A DNA stretch of 64,000 nt from Anthostomella pinea (lineage: Eukaryota; Ascomycota; Sordariomycetes; Xylariales; Xylariaceae), in contig CAUWAG010000003.1 in NCBI GenBank assembly GCA_963556695.1, positions 3,658,001 through 3,722,000 on the forward strand. Direction: 5' to 3'. Both the position numbers and the translations under genes were made by a program. Under the pieces are notes generated by a model that was given only the letters and a program-made list of their open reading frames with translations, was not told the DNA's origin and did not search any database. Each line of letters opens with the position of its first letter. Positions within the stretch are counted from its first letter, which is position 1. This document shows positions 47,999-59,586 of the stretch, piece by piece.

Positions 47999-49569
47999 TG
48001 ACTGACAATAATGGTATCGGCATCTCTGGGATGAGTTGTATCTGTTGTGTTGATTTGCATTGTGGTGTCTTTGCTATTATTGCTAGGTGTTGACCCAGCT
48101 TGGTTTCTGCCTGCTTCGTTGAAGGCCTTGGATCTGGCTCTTTCTCCGGCTAGCCTTATTTCCTGGATTTGCTCCCATGTGTGCTTATGGATGGTACCTT
48201 TCACAACCTTGGGGCAGGCAGGGCATTTGTCGAAGTTGGCAGCATGAGGTCCTTTGCAGTTGACACACTTTGGGATTGGTTTTTCGCACTCTCCCTGGTG
48301 TACTGTGTTGGCGCAGTGTGCACATACTTGCTTTTCGTATCGGTAATTCCTACCATGGTATCTGAAGCAGCTTGCACACTGGTGAACCTTGGGGGTGTGT
48401 TGAATATGCCTTGAGGTCATTGAGTGGGCAAAAAGCATGAATGGTTTCCTTGCTACACTGGGCAGAGAGATTATCCATGTAGTTTCTGGATCAGAATCAA
48501 TCGTGTTCTTTGAGAGTATGCACCTCAGAGGTCTGTCGCCTGTTTGGGCTTCAACTTCATCGGCAACAATAGTGTCAGTAATATCGATTGTGAACCCTTC
48601 TGCACTGATGACCTTTCTTGGGCATCCATTGACCTTGTAATGTTGCCAGACTGTGTGGGTCTCAATCTTTTGTGCCTTGAGAATGTCGGCAATTTCTTCT
48701 TGGAAAGCCAGAAGTTTAGCCTGAGTTGGCTTGTCCCTTGGGTGTAAGGTAAAACCAGAAGGACACCGTGTCACTTCTCTAAGCTCCTGAGGGTGGAGCT
48801 TAAGTCTTCTGTTCAGTGTAGACTTGATTCCATAAGGCTCTAGGTGGCTATTATCCATGCGGACAAAGACCCGGAGATCATCCTGCTTTTTCTTCAGTTG
48901 GTTGGCAGTGATGAGGGCGCCAGGCTGTGTTTTCTTCATGGTAGTGTTGACTGTCCATGGATGCTGTCGTTGGCCAAAGGAGACAGCTTGGGCGAAGGTC
49001 ATGGTGGGCTTCCCTATCCCTATCCCGCCAGGAGTGGTCTTTCTTTTGGGCAGATCTCGGGTTTCCAGCCACTCGTTCAGGCATTTGGAGAAGAAAGCGC
49101 TGAACTCCTTGGCATGAGAGTATAGTTCGGTTCCAGCTTTTTCCAGTGTCTTATCGACTGCTGCAGCACACTCTTGAAACATTGTTATCCTGGCTTCATA
49201 GAGATGCTTGTCTTTAGCCAGTATTTTGGCTACTTGGTCCTGGCACTTTGAGGAAGAGACCTTGTTCCCTGTATCGCCTCCAATGGCTTGGTCTGTAGAG
49301 ATTTCGTTTGATTGAGGTACTTCCATATCAATGATGCTGTTAGTATTAATATTTCGGGATTTTCCTTTCAGAGGGGAAACAATGGTGAAGTCAGCCTCAG
49401 AGACCTGTGACGGGCTGCTGTTGATGTCGTCGAGCAGTGCCTGGCGGAGCTTGCTTGGGGTTGCCGGGCCATATGTTCTTTTAGGGACCGGGGATTTGAG
49501 CACGCCGCCAGTAGTCGTCTTTGGGACGGCCACTGGCGTATTTGGGGGCCTATCGTGAAGGGGTGCCAT
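47992..49569 (-). CDS. LINE copy 2 ORF1 (gag-like RNA-binding protein), open
   Basis: 525 residues without interruption. The N-terminal part is basic and disordered, the middle part helical (AKILAKDKHLYEARITMFQ, HAKEFSAFFSKCLNEWLE). The C-terminal part carries zinc-knuckle cysteines in three groups (CASCFRY, CAHCANTVHQGEC and CVNCKGPHAANFDKC), which bind the element RNA in this class. Its TAG overlaps the ORF2 ATG in the sequence ATGTTAG (47992-47998), which suggests termination-reinitiation for ORF2 translation. Confidence 0.93.
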   Translation of the reverse strand: MAPLHDRPPNTPVAVPKTTTGGVLKSPVPKRTYGPATPSKLRQALLDDINSSPSQVSEADFTIVSPLKGKSRNINTNSIIDMEVPQSNEISTDQAIGGDTGNKVSSSKCQDQVAKILAKDKHLYEARITMFQECAAAVDKTLEKAGTELYSHAKEFSAFFSKCLNEWLETRDLPKRKTTPGGIGIGKPTMTFAQAVSFGQRQHPWTVNTTMKKTQPGALITANQLKKKQDDLRVFVRMDNSHLEPYGIKSTLNRRLKLHPQELREVTRCPSGFTLHPRDKPTQAKLLAFQEEIADILKAQKIETHTVWQHYKVNGCPRKVISAEGFTIDITDTIVADEVEAQTGDRPLRCILSKNTIDSDPETTWIISLPSVARKPFMLFAHSMTSRHIQHTPKVHQCASCFRYHGRNYRYEKQVCAHCANTVHQGECEKPIPKCVNCKGPHAANFDKCPACPKVVKGTIHKHTWEQIQEIRLAGERARSKAFNEAGRNQAGSTPSNNSKDTTMQINTTDTTHPRDADTIIVSQC

Positions 49570-49707
49570 CCAGCTTGTGAGAAAATTTTTCTGTGCCTTG
49601 GCAAGGATAGTTAGGTACTGAAATAAATGCCTGTTTTAGTGCAGATATAGAGGTTGCGCCCTAACAGCGGGGCGCCAAGAAAAATAGTTGTTTTTGGTAA
49701 GAGTGTG

Positions 49708-49723
49708 CTCAGCAACGACTGTT
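49708..49723. repeat. Right target-site duplication of LINE copy 2
   Basis: Identical to 44096-44111. It lies 37 bp upstream of the ATG of the second DUF7918-type gene. Confidence 0.93.
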
Positions 49724-49760
49724 AGGCTTCTCGACTACCCGATTGTTCGTTCCCAGCACG

Positions 49761-50916
49761 ATGGCTATCATCAATGATGTTCCTGGCCTGAAGGCGACAA
49801 TCTCCGTCAACGGGACCTCAAAGAGTACGACGACCCGAACGTTGGAGTTGTGAACAGCAGCATGCAGGCATCGAAGCCTGCGTTCGGCATTACCAACGCC
49901 CAGGGTGTCCCTCAAATGATCAAGTACATCGAGGCAACCCCAGGCGCCAGTTTTTCATTCCCATTCATCAAGGAGCACACGTTCAAGGGAAAGTGCCATC
50001 ACTTAAAGATCATGCTCGAGACTGACGGAACTGTTGTCGCCGAAACCCACGAGCCGCAAGAGGCGCGAGACATGCGATGGGCGAGACTCTGCACCACTGT
50101 TCGTCTCGGCGATGAAAAGCTTGGCTGGTATGGCCGAACTTTCCAGTTTGGAGTACTGAACAAAGGTAAAACAAATCCAAACTTGATTGGTATTCTGCAG
50201 AGACTGACGGCCTGCCCATGCAGTGGATGCCAATCAATGCGATGGCGACAAAGGTTGACGCCGACAAGGGCAAGTGTAAGAACCTTGGTGTTCTCCGACT
50301 ACGTGTCTACAAGATGAAGCGTTCGAAGCAGGAACCTCAGAAACAAGTCTCGAACCTTCCGGTTGTGGACGATGTCGCGGGAAATGAGCCCAAAGGCAGC
50401 GCGCTGTCTTCCAATGTCCGCTTTGGGCCTGCGACCAGTGCTCCGAGCCCTCTCACAACCTTCCAGAATGTCTACCAAGACCGCTACATCCGCCCCTTCG
50501 CCATCTAAGAGTTCTGATACCGAACGAGAGGTAATACCTGCTGCCCCAAATGACCTTATCGCATGGGTACTAACAAAATCACAGATGGTCTCCGTCAGGT
50601 GGGTATCCGTCTCCCGATGACCGAGCTGGAGAAGCTCCGACGTGTAAGTCCACAAATGCTATGGTCACCGTTATCTTCTGACACCTCCCATAAACAGGAC
50701 GAAGCAACTGTTAAGGACGAATTCAAGGCTGCCGAGATTACCGTCAAGGAGGAGGACACCGATTCCCCTGCCAAGGTTACCGTCAAGAAGGAGGAGAACG
50801 ACCCCCCTGCCGCTATATTGAAGCGCTCTCGTTCCGCTACCGACCTTGCTCCAGCGAAGCGATACAAGGAAAGCCGGGGTGAAGACGGCCGTGTCGTGGT
50901 TGATCTGACGGACTAG
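49761..50916 (+). pseudogene. DUF7918-type fungal protein, copy 2, broken
   Basis: Paralogue of the gene at 42499. It starts MAIINDVPGLKATISVNG, then loses one base near 49815, after which LKEYDDPNVG and IKYIEATPGASFSF follow in a shifted frame. Introns are recognisable at 50166-50200 (only 35 nt), 50531-50584 and 50644-50697. In-frame TAA at 50506 and TGA at 50515 interrupt the conserved F-A-x-x-E-F-x-Y-R-T-R block just before the second intron, which sits at the same position and phase as in copy 1. The tail has two VKEE/VKKEE repeats and ends VVVDLTD, an acidic, SUMO-interaction-like motif common at the end of this family. Not functional as read. The LINE insertion upstream has also displaced its promoter. 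Confidence 0.7.
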
Positions 50917-51452
50917 GTCGGAACAAGCGAGGAACATCTTTCTTGAGAAGAGGCGAACTGGCAGCAAAGAATGGCATGGAAATGTAGCTGCTTCAAGTGT
51001 TGGGTGAGCAAGTGGTTCCCAAGGGTTCCCCAGTTTCTGGAGGACTTGAACCCTTTCTTGTATTCGAGTTCATCATCTCCGATAGACTGGACAGCTTCGA
51101 GAGCGTTTTCTGTCGCGCTGGGCTGCTGTTCTTCATGGACTTGGTAATTGAGGTGTCGGCAGGGACGACAGCATCGAGACTAACCGTCTCCACACTCCCA
51201 CCTGTGCCAGGCAGTCTCAAGCCCAAGAGACTGCGACAACGACTACCTACGTATATACAAGTACAGACACACAGATACCCCTATGTAGATGGCATGTTTG
51301 CACCTGCTGGACCTAGGGATTGAGAAACACCGTGTTTTATTAAGTTATCGAATAACACAGTACATCTCTGCCGCCTGCCGCTTCTGACCAATGAGCGCTT
51401 CCTCCCACTACCCTGAAGTGATATATCCATCTCATTTGGCTATCTTGACTAC
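50917..51452. other. Intergenic region, convergent gene ends
   Basis: Lies between two genes that end towards each other. No further gene or structured element was recognised. Confidence 0.6.
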
Positions 51453-52535
51453 CTAGGCTACGTCAACCCAGGAACCCCTTTCCATAGCCAGACTAACAGC
51501 TTCGCATACTCTCACAGCCGCCAGCCCATCAGCGGCGGTGCAACTGGGCTGTTCTTCACCATGGACAACCCGAATGAAGTGCTTAATCTGCTCCTCAAAC
51601 GGGACAGCATCGACGCCCGGTAGCGTCTCCGGCTTCTCGTACTGCATCGGACACTCCCAGCCTGTCTCCTTGCCCGCTGGCGGCTCAGAGAACCTCACCA
51701 CCGATGCGCTGGGCACACTGAGCGTCCCTCGCGTCCCATACACCCGCAAGAACTCTGATCCGGACATGGGAACCATGGGGTTCTCGCCAGTGCCGGACTC
51801 GAAGTTGTGTCCGCTTGCCACTGCGTCGGATAGGACGAATGTGCCCACGACGCCGGATTGGAAGCGAAGGAGGATCGCACAGCTTTCTTCCACGCCGTGG
51901 CTTTCGCGGGTGACGGGTCCACCCTCCGCAGCCACACGAACAATGTTCCCGAAGAGGAACCGCAGCATGTCCACCTCGTGGACAAAGTTGATGCGAATCG
52001 GCCCGCCGGAGCCCTTGGTTCTTCGCCACTCTGCTGGGGGGTCGAAGTACTTTGGTGGCTTGAGAGTGGTCCAGGAGCCCTGGATGGCTACCACTTTGCC
52101 GATTTTACCAGAGTCGAGCACGTTACGGGCCGTGGTGACGTAGGGGTTGAAGCGGCGGTGGTGGCCTACGAGGATGGGAGTCTGTTGGCCTTCGGCACGC
52201 TTGACCAGAGCTTGTGCGGGTGGGATCTCGACGCAGAATGGCTTTTCCACCAGCAGCGGGATCTTCAGGTCCAGCAGCTCGTTTGCGACGGGGATATGCG
52301 TGTGGTTTGGCGTGCAAACCAGGGCGGCGTCCGCCTTGTAGTCGGATTGCTTGAAAGCGGCGATAGAGGGGAAGTACAGGGCGTTGAACTCATCCGCTAC
52401 TTTCTTGGTGGCAGGGTTGGGGTCGATGATGCAAAGTACATTCGCACCAGGTACGTTCTGGATGGCAGATGCATGCCTGGGGCCGATTAAGCCAGCGCCG
52501 ACGATGGCGGTTTGGATGTCTTTATGGCGTGTCAT
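51453..52535 (-). CDS. Gfo/Idh/MocA-family NAD(P)-dependent oxidoreductase
   Basis: 360 residues, single exon, the normal length of the family. The N-terminal Rossmann fold starts QTAIVGAGLIGPRHASAI (G-x-G-x-x-G near residues 13-18). The signature LLVEKPFC lies near residue 95, VGHHRRFNP near 122, and the C-terminal alpha/beta domain carries NFVHEVDMLRFLFG, which contains the usual catalytic-region histidine. Such enzymes oxidise or reduce sugars, inositols or related polyols; the substrate cannot be read from sequence. No signal peptide, so probably cytosolic. It is divergent from the mannosidase gene, with about 750 bp between the starts. Confidence 0.93.
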   Translation of the reverse strand: MTRHKDIQTAIVGAGLIGPRHASAIQNVPGANVLCIIDPNPATKKVADEFNALYFPSIAAFKQSDYKADAALVCTPNHTHIPVANELLDLKIPLLVEKPFCVEIPPAQALVKRAEGQQTPILVGHHRRFNPYVTTARNVLDSGKIGKVVAIQGSWTTLKPPKYFDPPAEWRRTKGSGGPIRINFVHEVDMLRFLFGNIVRVAAEGGPVTRESHGVEESCAILLRFQSGVVGTFVLSDAVASGHNFESGTGENPMVPMSGSEFLRVYGTRGTLSVPSASVVRFSEPPAGKETGWECPMQYEKPETLPGVDAVPFEEQIKHFIRVVHGEEQPSCTAADGLAAVRVCEAVSLAMERGSWVDVA

Positions 52536-53285
52536 TGCGGAGAGTCTTGGACAACGTTGTACATATATACCGGCATGTAACGCCGGGACTTATTCCCTTG
52601 GAGTTCCCCATGAAACCAGGTCCGGAGGGAACCGACTACTGCCGTTGGCACGACTCATGTGTAGTATTGACAGACAAGCTCGAGGTCCATCTACCTAGGA
52701 CTGAGTGAAAGTTGTGGTGCATAAAGTAAAGGCCAGATATGTGTTGCACTCTCTTGGAAATGTCGTTCTATGTTGGGAGGAGGAAGAGAAGTCGCAGGCT
52801 GCAACCCCCTAACCCTTTAGCCCGCTATCCATGGATGTCGCTATTTCAGGGGTATGGGCGGGGGAGCATGATTGCACTGGGACGATCGGATGAGATAAGC
52901 GCGATCGCGCCTACTGCCGGGCATCCAAGCGCAGCTCCCAATCAGAATCAAGATTGCGGCGCGTTGCACAGTGAGGATGCACAGTGCAGCTACCCGACCC
53001 CCAGGTGGTTTGATTGTTTCACTAATGCGGCGCGAAGGTCGCGGAACAGAAACCATCCCAACATCTCACCTGTCAGCCATCCATCAGCCATCCGTTAGCT
53101 GCTCTACCTTATTAGGTAGTAGGAATTTCCATTACGACCCCGGTCGCCAGGGAGAGTATCATTATAGGCGAGGGGAGGTCAGCGAGCGGGCGAGCCAAAC
53201 ACTCGCCGCGCTGGCATTTGGCGCCGAGTTGCCCATGCTCACTGAAAATGTCGCATGGCAGATTCACCGCCAGCCTCACCACGCC
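52536..53285. promoter_or_regulatory. Divergent intergenic region (shared promoter space)
   Basis: 750 bp between the starts of the oxidoreductase (minus) and the mannosidase (plus). Several frames are open here because of GC content, including one that extends the mannosidase frame upstream to 52971, but that extension lacks conserved sequence. Specific sites were not identified. Confidence 0.5.
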
Positions 53286-55074
<1,789 letters not shown>

Positions 55075-55244
55075 CGGCTCCGAGACGGGGCATATGAAGA
55101 CGGCAGCTCCAATAGAGGCGGGCTGCGGTGTATAATGTAATGATTCATGATATAGAGGTGCATTGCATTGGATGCGGCTGGCATATAATACCAACTAGTA
55201 CTAGTACTAATACACTATACACCCTTGAAAGTTCGGATGAACAC

Positions 55245-55928
55245 TTACTTACTATGAAACCCTTGATCACAGTCGAAGTTGACATTGTAGTTTGGGCTGA
55301 TCGGAAGCTCCAGTAACACGTGTCTAAAGTTTGCGGGATGTGGCGGTAGGTCCGCGTCGGCGCAGACTACCCACAGCTGGAGCAAGCTGTCGTCGCCGCG
55401 GGCGGTGTCGTTTTCCGGGCCCGCCACGTCAGGAGCCGGCAGTCCGCACCGGTGGCTAGCTCCTGGGGTTCGGCACTGGGGTCCCGAGTACTCGCCGAAG
55501 ACATCGTGGGCTGTGCTCCAGAGAACGTTTCGTCCGCTGCTATTGCCGTTGCCGGCGGGCCCGGCTTGCTTGCCTGGCAAGGGAATGAGGGCCGCTAGAA
55601 TTTGCTTCGCGCGCTCATTGCAACGTCGTCCGTCTGAGGTGTGGTGTGAGGCCAGGCGTAGTCGCTACAAAATATAACGCCTATGATGAGCACGATCATG
55701 GAGACCATAGAGGCGTGGAGGGAAGCGGTGCCTTGTCGCTCTTCGGTCTGGCTCCCTTTCCGCGTGAGAGGTGACTCGGACGCGAGACGCGATTTGGAGG
55801 ATGCGGGAGCGCGTCGCACTGCGGATGCAGGCTGTGTGCCGTGAGACTGGCGTAGGACAGTTGATACGACCGAACACATGGCTGTACTGAGGCGGAGTGT
55901 TGGGATCGACCATGTTTTCATTTGCCAT
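55245..55928 (-). pseudogene. Broken gene for a single-pass membrane protein, unknown function
   Basis: Minus-strand frames together read like one fungal protein: N-terminal MVDPNTPPQYSHV, an arginine/serine-rich stretch, a membrane segment (ASMVSMIVLIIGVIFC) in a second frame, and a C-terminal domain back in the first frame (CNERAKQILAALIPLPGKQ, VLWSTAHDVFGEYSGPQC, GDDSLLQLWVVCADADLPPHP, HVLLELPISPNY), ending at 55245. Two frame changes are needed, and no intron of normal length explains them, so decay is more likely than splicing. An in-frame TAG near 55676 is also present. The family was not identified. Confidence 0.45.
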
Positions 55929-56465
55929 GCCGCATGGGGCTCAACGACAGGTTGGTGCACAGGGACGGAACTCCATCTCAACTGTTTCAACCTGCTTACT
56001 CTTCGTCGTGCCCAGCCTGCCAAAAAGGCTTCAAGCTGGAGGTATCACATTCCGGGAAAGGCAGCCCACAGATAGCTCCTGCTTGGGCAGTGGGAAAACG
56101 AAGGCCGGCGATACACGTCCAAGTGTTCTGATCTCGGAGAAGTAAGTATTATCACCATATCGTAGTATCCCTTCACCAACGGAACGCTCTGTTGCAGTGT
56201 TTGTATTTCGTACCACGTTACGCGTTGACCGTACTTGATAATCTCTGGCTGGTGGCCGAAGTAGTGTTACTGCTTGGTAGGACTGAACTCAAGTGTACGG
56301 CTAGCAACAGTTGAACCTTTTGTGCGATGGAAACTCATCACGCTCCGTCTCCTCAATTATGCAAGTGAGCATCTTCATTCAACTCACCCATCTTCCCTTC
56401 CTCCCGCCTTCATTCTTCATCCGCGATTTCCACTGTGTCGATCAATCATCACAGTCATCATCACG

Positions 56466-57248
56466 ATGCATTGTCTATTGATGGTCGCCACTATTTTGGC
56501 CGTGGTTCGAGCAATCTCCATGCTTCAGTCATACTATCCACTAAGTACTCATTGGAACCGGGAAGATCAGCGCCCGCTGTCCGCTCCTATCAAGTCTCTC
56601 TACACGGTGGACGGGAGAATATACTATGTCGCCGTTGAAGTCGGTACCGAGCCTCAGCATCTGAGTCTTTGGTTGCGTTCTGATCTCCACATCACACTTG
56701 TGCTCGCCAGCAAATCTGATGCTCCCTGCCGGCAACCGGGGGCCGCTGGTTGCCCCTTTGGCTCATGTGCGTGTTTCGATATCCTTTGTACCTCCTATTA
56801 ACTTCGATTCTAGTTGACATAGAATCTTCTACCACTGCCGTTGTCGCTGGTACCGGATTCGTTGTGAATGCGACTTATAGTTCTGGCCAGGTGTACGAAG
56901 ACGTCCATGGCGATTACTTCAACGACACATTAAGGCTCGGCGACATCACCGTCCATGCGATTACGATAGGTCTTGAAACTCATATCGTAAGAGACGTGTG
57001 GCAATACGGCTCCTTCGGCCTCGGTTTGAACGTAAATCGTTCGTCAATGGCAGCAAGCGTTCTTCTAGACGGAGGCGCCATTGGGGCAGCGGCATATAGC
57101 CTATGGCTATGTCCTGATGGTGCGGTTCCATTATGCCACATGCTTGACCTTAACCCCTCGTGCTGACATAGGTTCATCATACAGATACGGCTGATGGCAC
57201 TCTACTGTTCGGTGCAGTAGATACCGCCAAATATGATGGAACTCTGAC
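56466..57248 (+). pseudogene. Aspartic-protease-like (A1 family) gene cut by an LTR
   Basis: Three exons (56466-56766, 56814-57119, 57185-57248) with 47- and 65-nt introns keep one open frame up to the LTR. A signal peptide (MHCLLMVATILAVVRA) is followed by a pepsin/yapsin-like N-lobe: RIYYVAVEVGTEPQ (normally before D-T-G), FDIESST after the first intron, YSSGQVYEDVHGDYFNDTLRLG and FGLGLN, then GTLLFGAVDTAKYDGTL. The first catalytic D-T-G is not seen; the expected place reads LWLRSDLHIT, so the protein was probably already catalytically dead. The second active-site half is missing because LTR copy C begins inside the codon after TL. Confidence 0.7.
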
Positions 57249-57473
57249 TGTCACGGCGAGCGTACTGAGGAGCTGGGACATGGCCGGCAGCAAGCAGCTA
57301 TTACTCTATTAACGAGAATATCAAGACTAGAGAGGAAAGGAAGAGAGAGAGATAGGTACAGCGGGAGATTGCCCCTTTAAGGGGATCCTCTGGTCAGATC
57401 CTTCCCTTATTGGGAAGTATCGGCTTGTCATGTGGGAAGGTCCGTGCAGGCCGTCACAGTGCAGGCCGTCACA
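57249..57473 (-). repeat. LTR copy C with duplicated end
   Basis: Third copy of the 214-bp LTR, same orientation as copy A. At its right side the first 15 bp of the LTR (TGTGACGGCCTGCAC in element orientation) are present twice, giving 225 bp in total. Flanks CTGAC and GGGTG do not match. Left of it is a truncated protease gene, right of it a truncated LINE ORF1. Confidence 0.78.
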
Positions 57474-58160
57474 GGGTGCGTGCCTGCTCTGGCCAAGTCC
57501 TTCAGGCGCCGACGACGTGACGTCGTGGACCTCTCTGTAGCGTTTGGCTCCAGCCGGTCTGACAGTCTGGAGCTGCTTCTTCTTACGGCGCACAAGCTCC
57601 CCATGCTCGCACTTAGGGGCTGCTGCGCAGTTATTATGTCCTGCTGGGAAGGGGCCATGGCAGTTCGCACAGCGGAAAGGTCGGTCACAGGGTTTGCCTG
57701 CCTCGTGGTCGTCTACTCGGTCGCCGCAGTTGTTGCAGCTTTGCTTCCAGATCCAACAGCTGTTCCCTAATCCGCCTGGTTGCCACCCTGATAGACCAAC
57801 CAGTATTGGTCGGGCTGATGTCCGGCACGTCAGTCAGGCCTAGCCCAAAGTCTTCGAACTCCTTACAGATTGTAGAGCGAAGAGTGAAGGGCTGCTCCCT
57901 CCGCATGCACCGATCTTTATCTAGACGTATCAAAATTCGTGTCTCATCTCTGGCTAAGGCAGACGCCGAGGCCCCGGGGTGGGACGTGCGGGCGGAGTGT
58001 CCGGCACTGGCATGGGTGATAGCGTTGCCCCCTGAATTCGTTGCGTGGCCTGCTTTGGCCACTCCTGCCCAGGAGGCATGCTTGGACGACTTCCCCCAGG
58101 GCCTTACCCGTACGCGTTCGTGGTGTTGGTGGGGATTGTGGTAGTGTCAATAGGCCCAGA
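57474..58160 (-). mobile_element. LINE ORF1 fragment with CCHC knuckles
   Basis: The minus strand reads a Tad-like ORF1: SARTSHPGASAS, ARDETRILIRLDKDR (the usual R-I-x-I-R-L block), CKEFEDFGLGLTDVPDISPTNTGW, then after one frame change CNNCGDRVDDHEAGKPC and CANCHGPFPAGHNNC knuckles and a basic region. It ends at the LTR and has no recognisable ORF2. Different family from the 44-50 kb LINE. Confidence 0.72.
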
Positions 58161-58676
58161 GCTTTTGACACAGATAGGTACATAGAAAGTATCGTTAGTG
58201 TTAGGAAAGATAGCAATATCTAGATGACTATAAATTATCTTAACCATTAAGCGGGCTTCCCTCTTGTACTCGGACTGTTGTGGTCCATTATACGTGCTTA
58301 CATAATTGTCTAGGTAGCCAGCGAGCTGTCCTAGAACCGTTTGTTTGATGCGGGTTTGGCACTTAAGGTCCTTAAGTGAGGTGCAAAAGCGCTGACGGCA
58401 ATGTCATAATATCCAGTAGCGGGCTTTCCAGTGAGATCAATTGTCAGGGGAGCCTGGACATTGGCAGGCTTCCTTTTCTTATTCCGCTGGTCGAGATTAG
58501 AAGGGTTAATAGGCTCAGGTTCTCGGGTGAACTGAGCAGTGTCGGCTACGACTCTGATAGATCGCTAGGGGGTTGTAAGGGCCGCCATCATTGAGTGCTG
58601 ATTTTGTCCCCTTCGTAGGGAGCGAGGCGAATGTCGAGATTTTGCCCTTAGTGTTTAGACTCAAAACAATGGCGCA
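58161..58676. other. Unassigned stretch
   Basis: Upstream flank of the LINE ORF1 fragment. No gene recognised. Confidence 0.5.
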
Positions 58677-59350
58677 ATGCCAAGTGTTAAGAATTTTGCT
58701 GTGATGTGCGCAGATGTACTAACAAGTGCAAGCGCACGGATGATTTTTACCAGGAAAGGTGTCGATATTTGCGTCGTGCTGCTCAAGGAAGCACAAGACG
58801 AGATCATCGCGGTCAGGGACACTATCGTGTTAAGCAGCCGAAAGGCCCACAAATGCGTCGACGCTCGTAAGATGCTCGAGCAGATGAGGGACAACGTCAT
58901 CGAGTTCGGCAAAACGACAAATTGAGAAACCTTGCGGCCAGCCTTCCAGAGCACCGGGCTCCAATTCTGGTCCGTCGAATGCGAGGATATCAGAGCACTT
59001 TTCGACGACCACGTCAAGGGTCGTTATGACTTTGACAGTGACTTCTGAAAGCCGTGTCGGGGTTACGACATTGGCTAGGACTTGGTCGCATCATTCGCTG
59101 GGGTTGGCAATATGACTTTGGTTTGGACATGGTTAGCCAAAGTCAAATAGTTGTCGGGGGGTTCTAACGGTTGTTGTGAGACAGCTTTCACTTGAAGTAA
59201 AAAGTGCCAGGCTACTGTACGTCGCAAAGCACTACAAGTTGTACAAGATCGAATAGAAAAACCAACAGAAACTCATCAAAAACATTGCCCTTAAGCTCTT
59301 GGACTACGCACTGTGGGTCTCTTCAGGCCTCTCCTGGTCGATGTGACGCG
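58677..59350 (+). pseudogene. Broken helical protein gene, unknown family
   Basis: From ATG 58677 an alpha-helical protein reads KNFAVMCADVLTSASARMIF, DICVVLLKEAQDEIIAVRD, MLEQMRDNVIEFGK, then a TGA at 58923-58925. The same frame continues ETLRPAFQSTGLQFWSVE and FDDHVKGRYDFDSDF to a stop at about 59047. Further on (59190-59346) another helical piece follows (VKSARLLYVAKHYKLYKIE, stop, KNQQKLIKNIALKLLDYAL). The regular helices suggest a long helical-bundle protein, but I cannot place the family. Confidence 0.4.
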
Positions 59351-59586
59351 ATGCTTCAATCTATTCTATCAGACAATTCATACAGTTCGTAGTGTGCCCT
59401 GCTAACCTAGTTGTGACTAAGCACCAACTGAACGCTATTCCTCCCGAGCGCTGACGAAGAGAATGATAATTGAAAACAATGATATGCAAAAGCGGTCGAC
59501 CCAACTGGTCCAAAACAGGATGGGCCCTCACTCGCCTTGCGAGCTGAATCAATTTGGGAAATCCCTACTGAACACAGGATCAGCCT

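Larger units (their letters stand above)
44112..49707 (-). mobile_element. LINE copy 2 (Tad-like), full length, 5.6 kb
   Basis: A complete non-LTR retrotransposon on the minus strand bounded by a 16-bp target-site duplication. The 3' end (left) finishes in a short TACAAAACAAAACAAAC tail. The 5' UTR (right) shares CAACTATTTTTCTTGGCGCC with copy 1. It has two ORFs: an open ORF1 (47992-49569) and an ORF2 with five stops (44306-47998). The intact duplication and the absence of indels mark it as a recent insertion later inactivated by point changes. Confidence 0.95.

Noticed and set aside
52971..53285. N-terminal extension of the mannosidase frame by 105 residues
   Set aside because: The extension has no conserved sequence and would put the membrane anchor far inside the protein; the ATG at 53286 places it at the N-terminus as in other GH47 enzymes.
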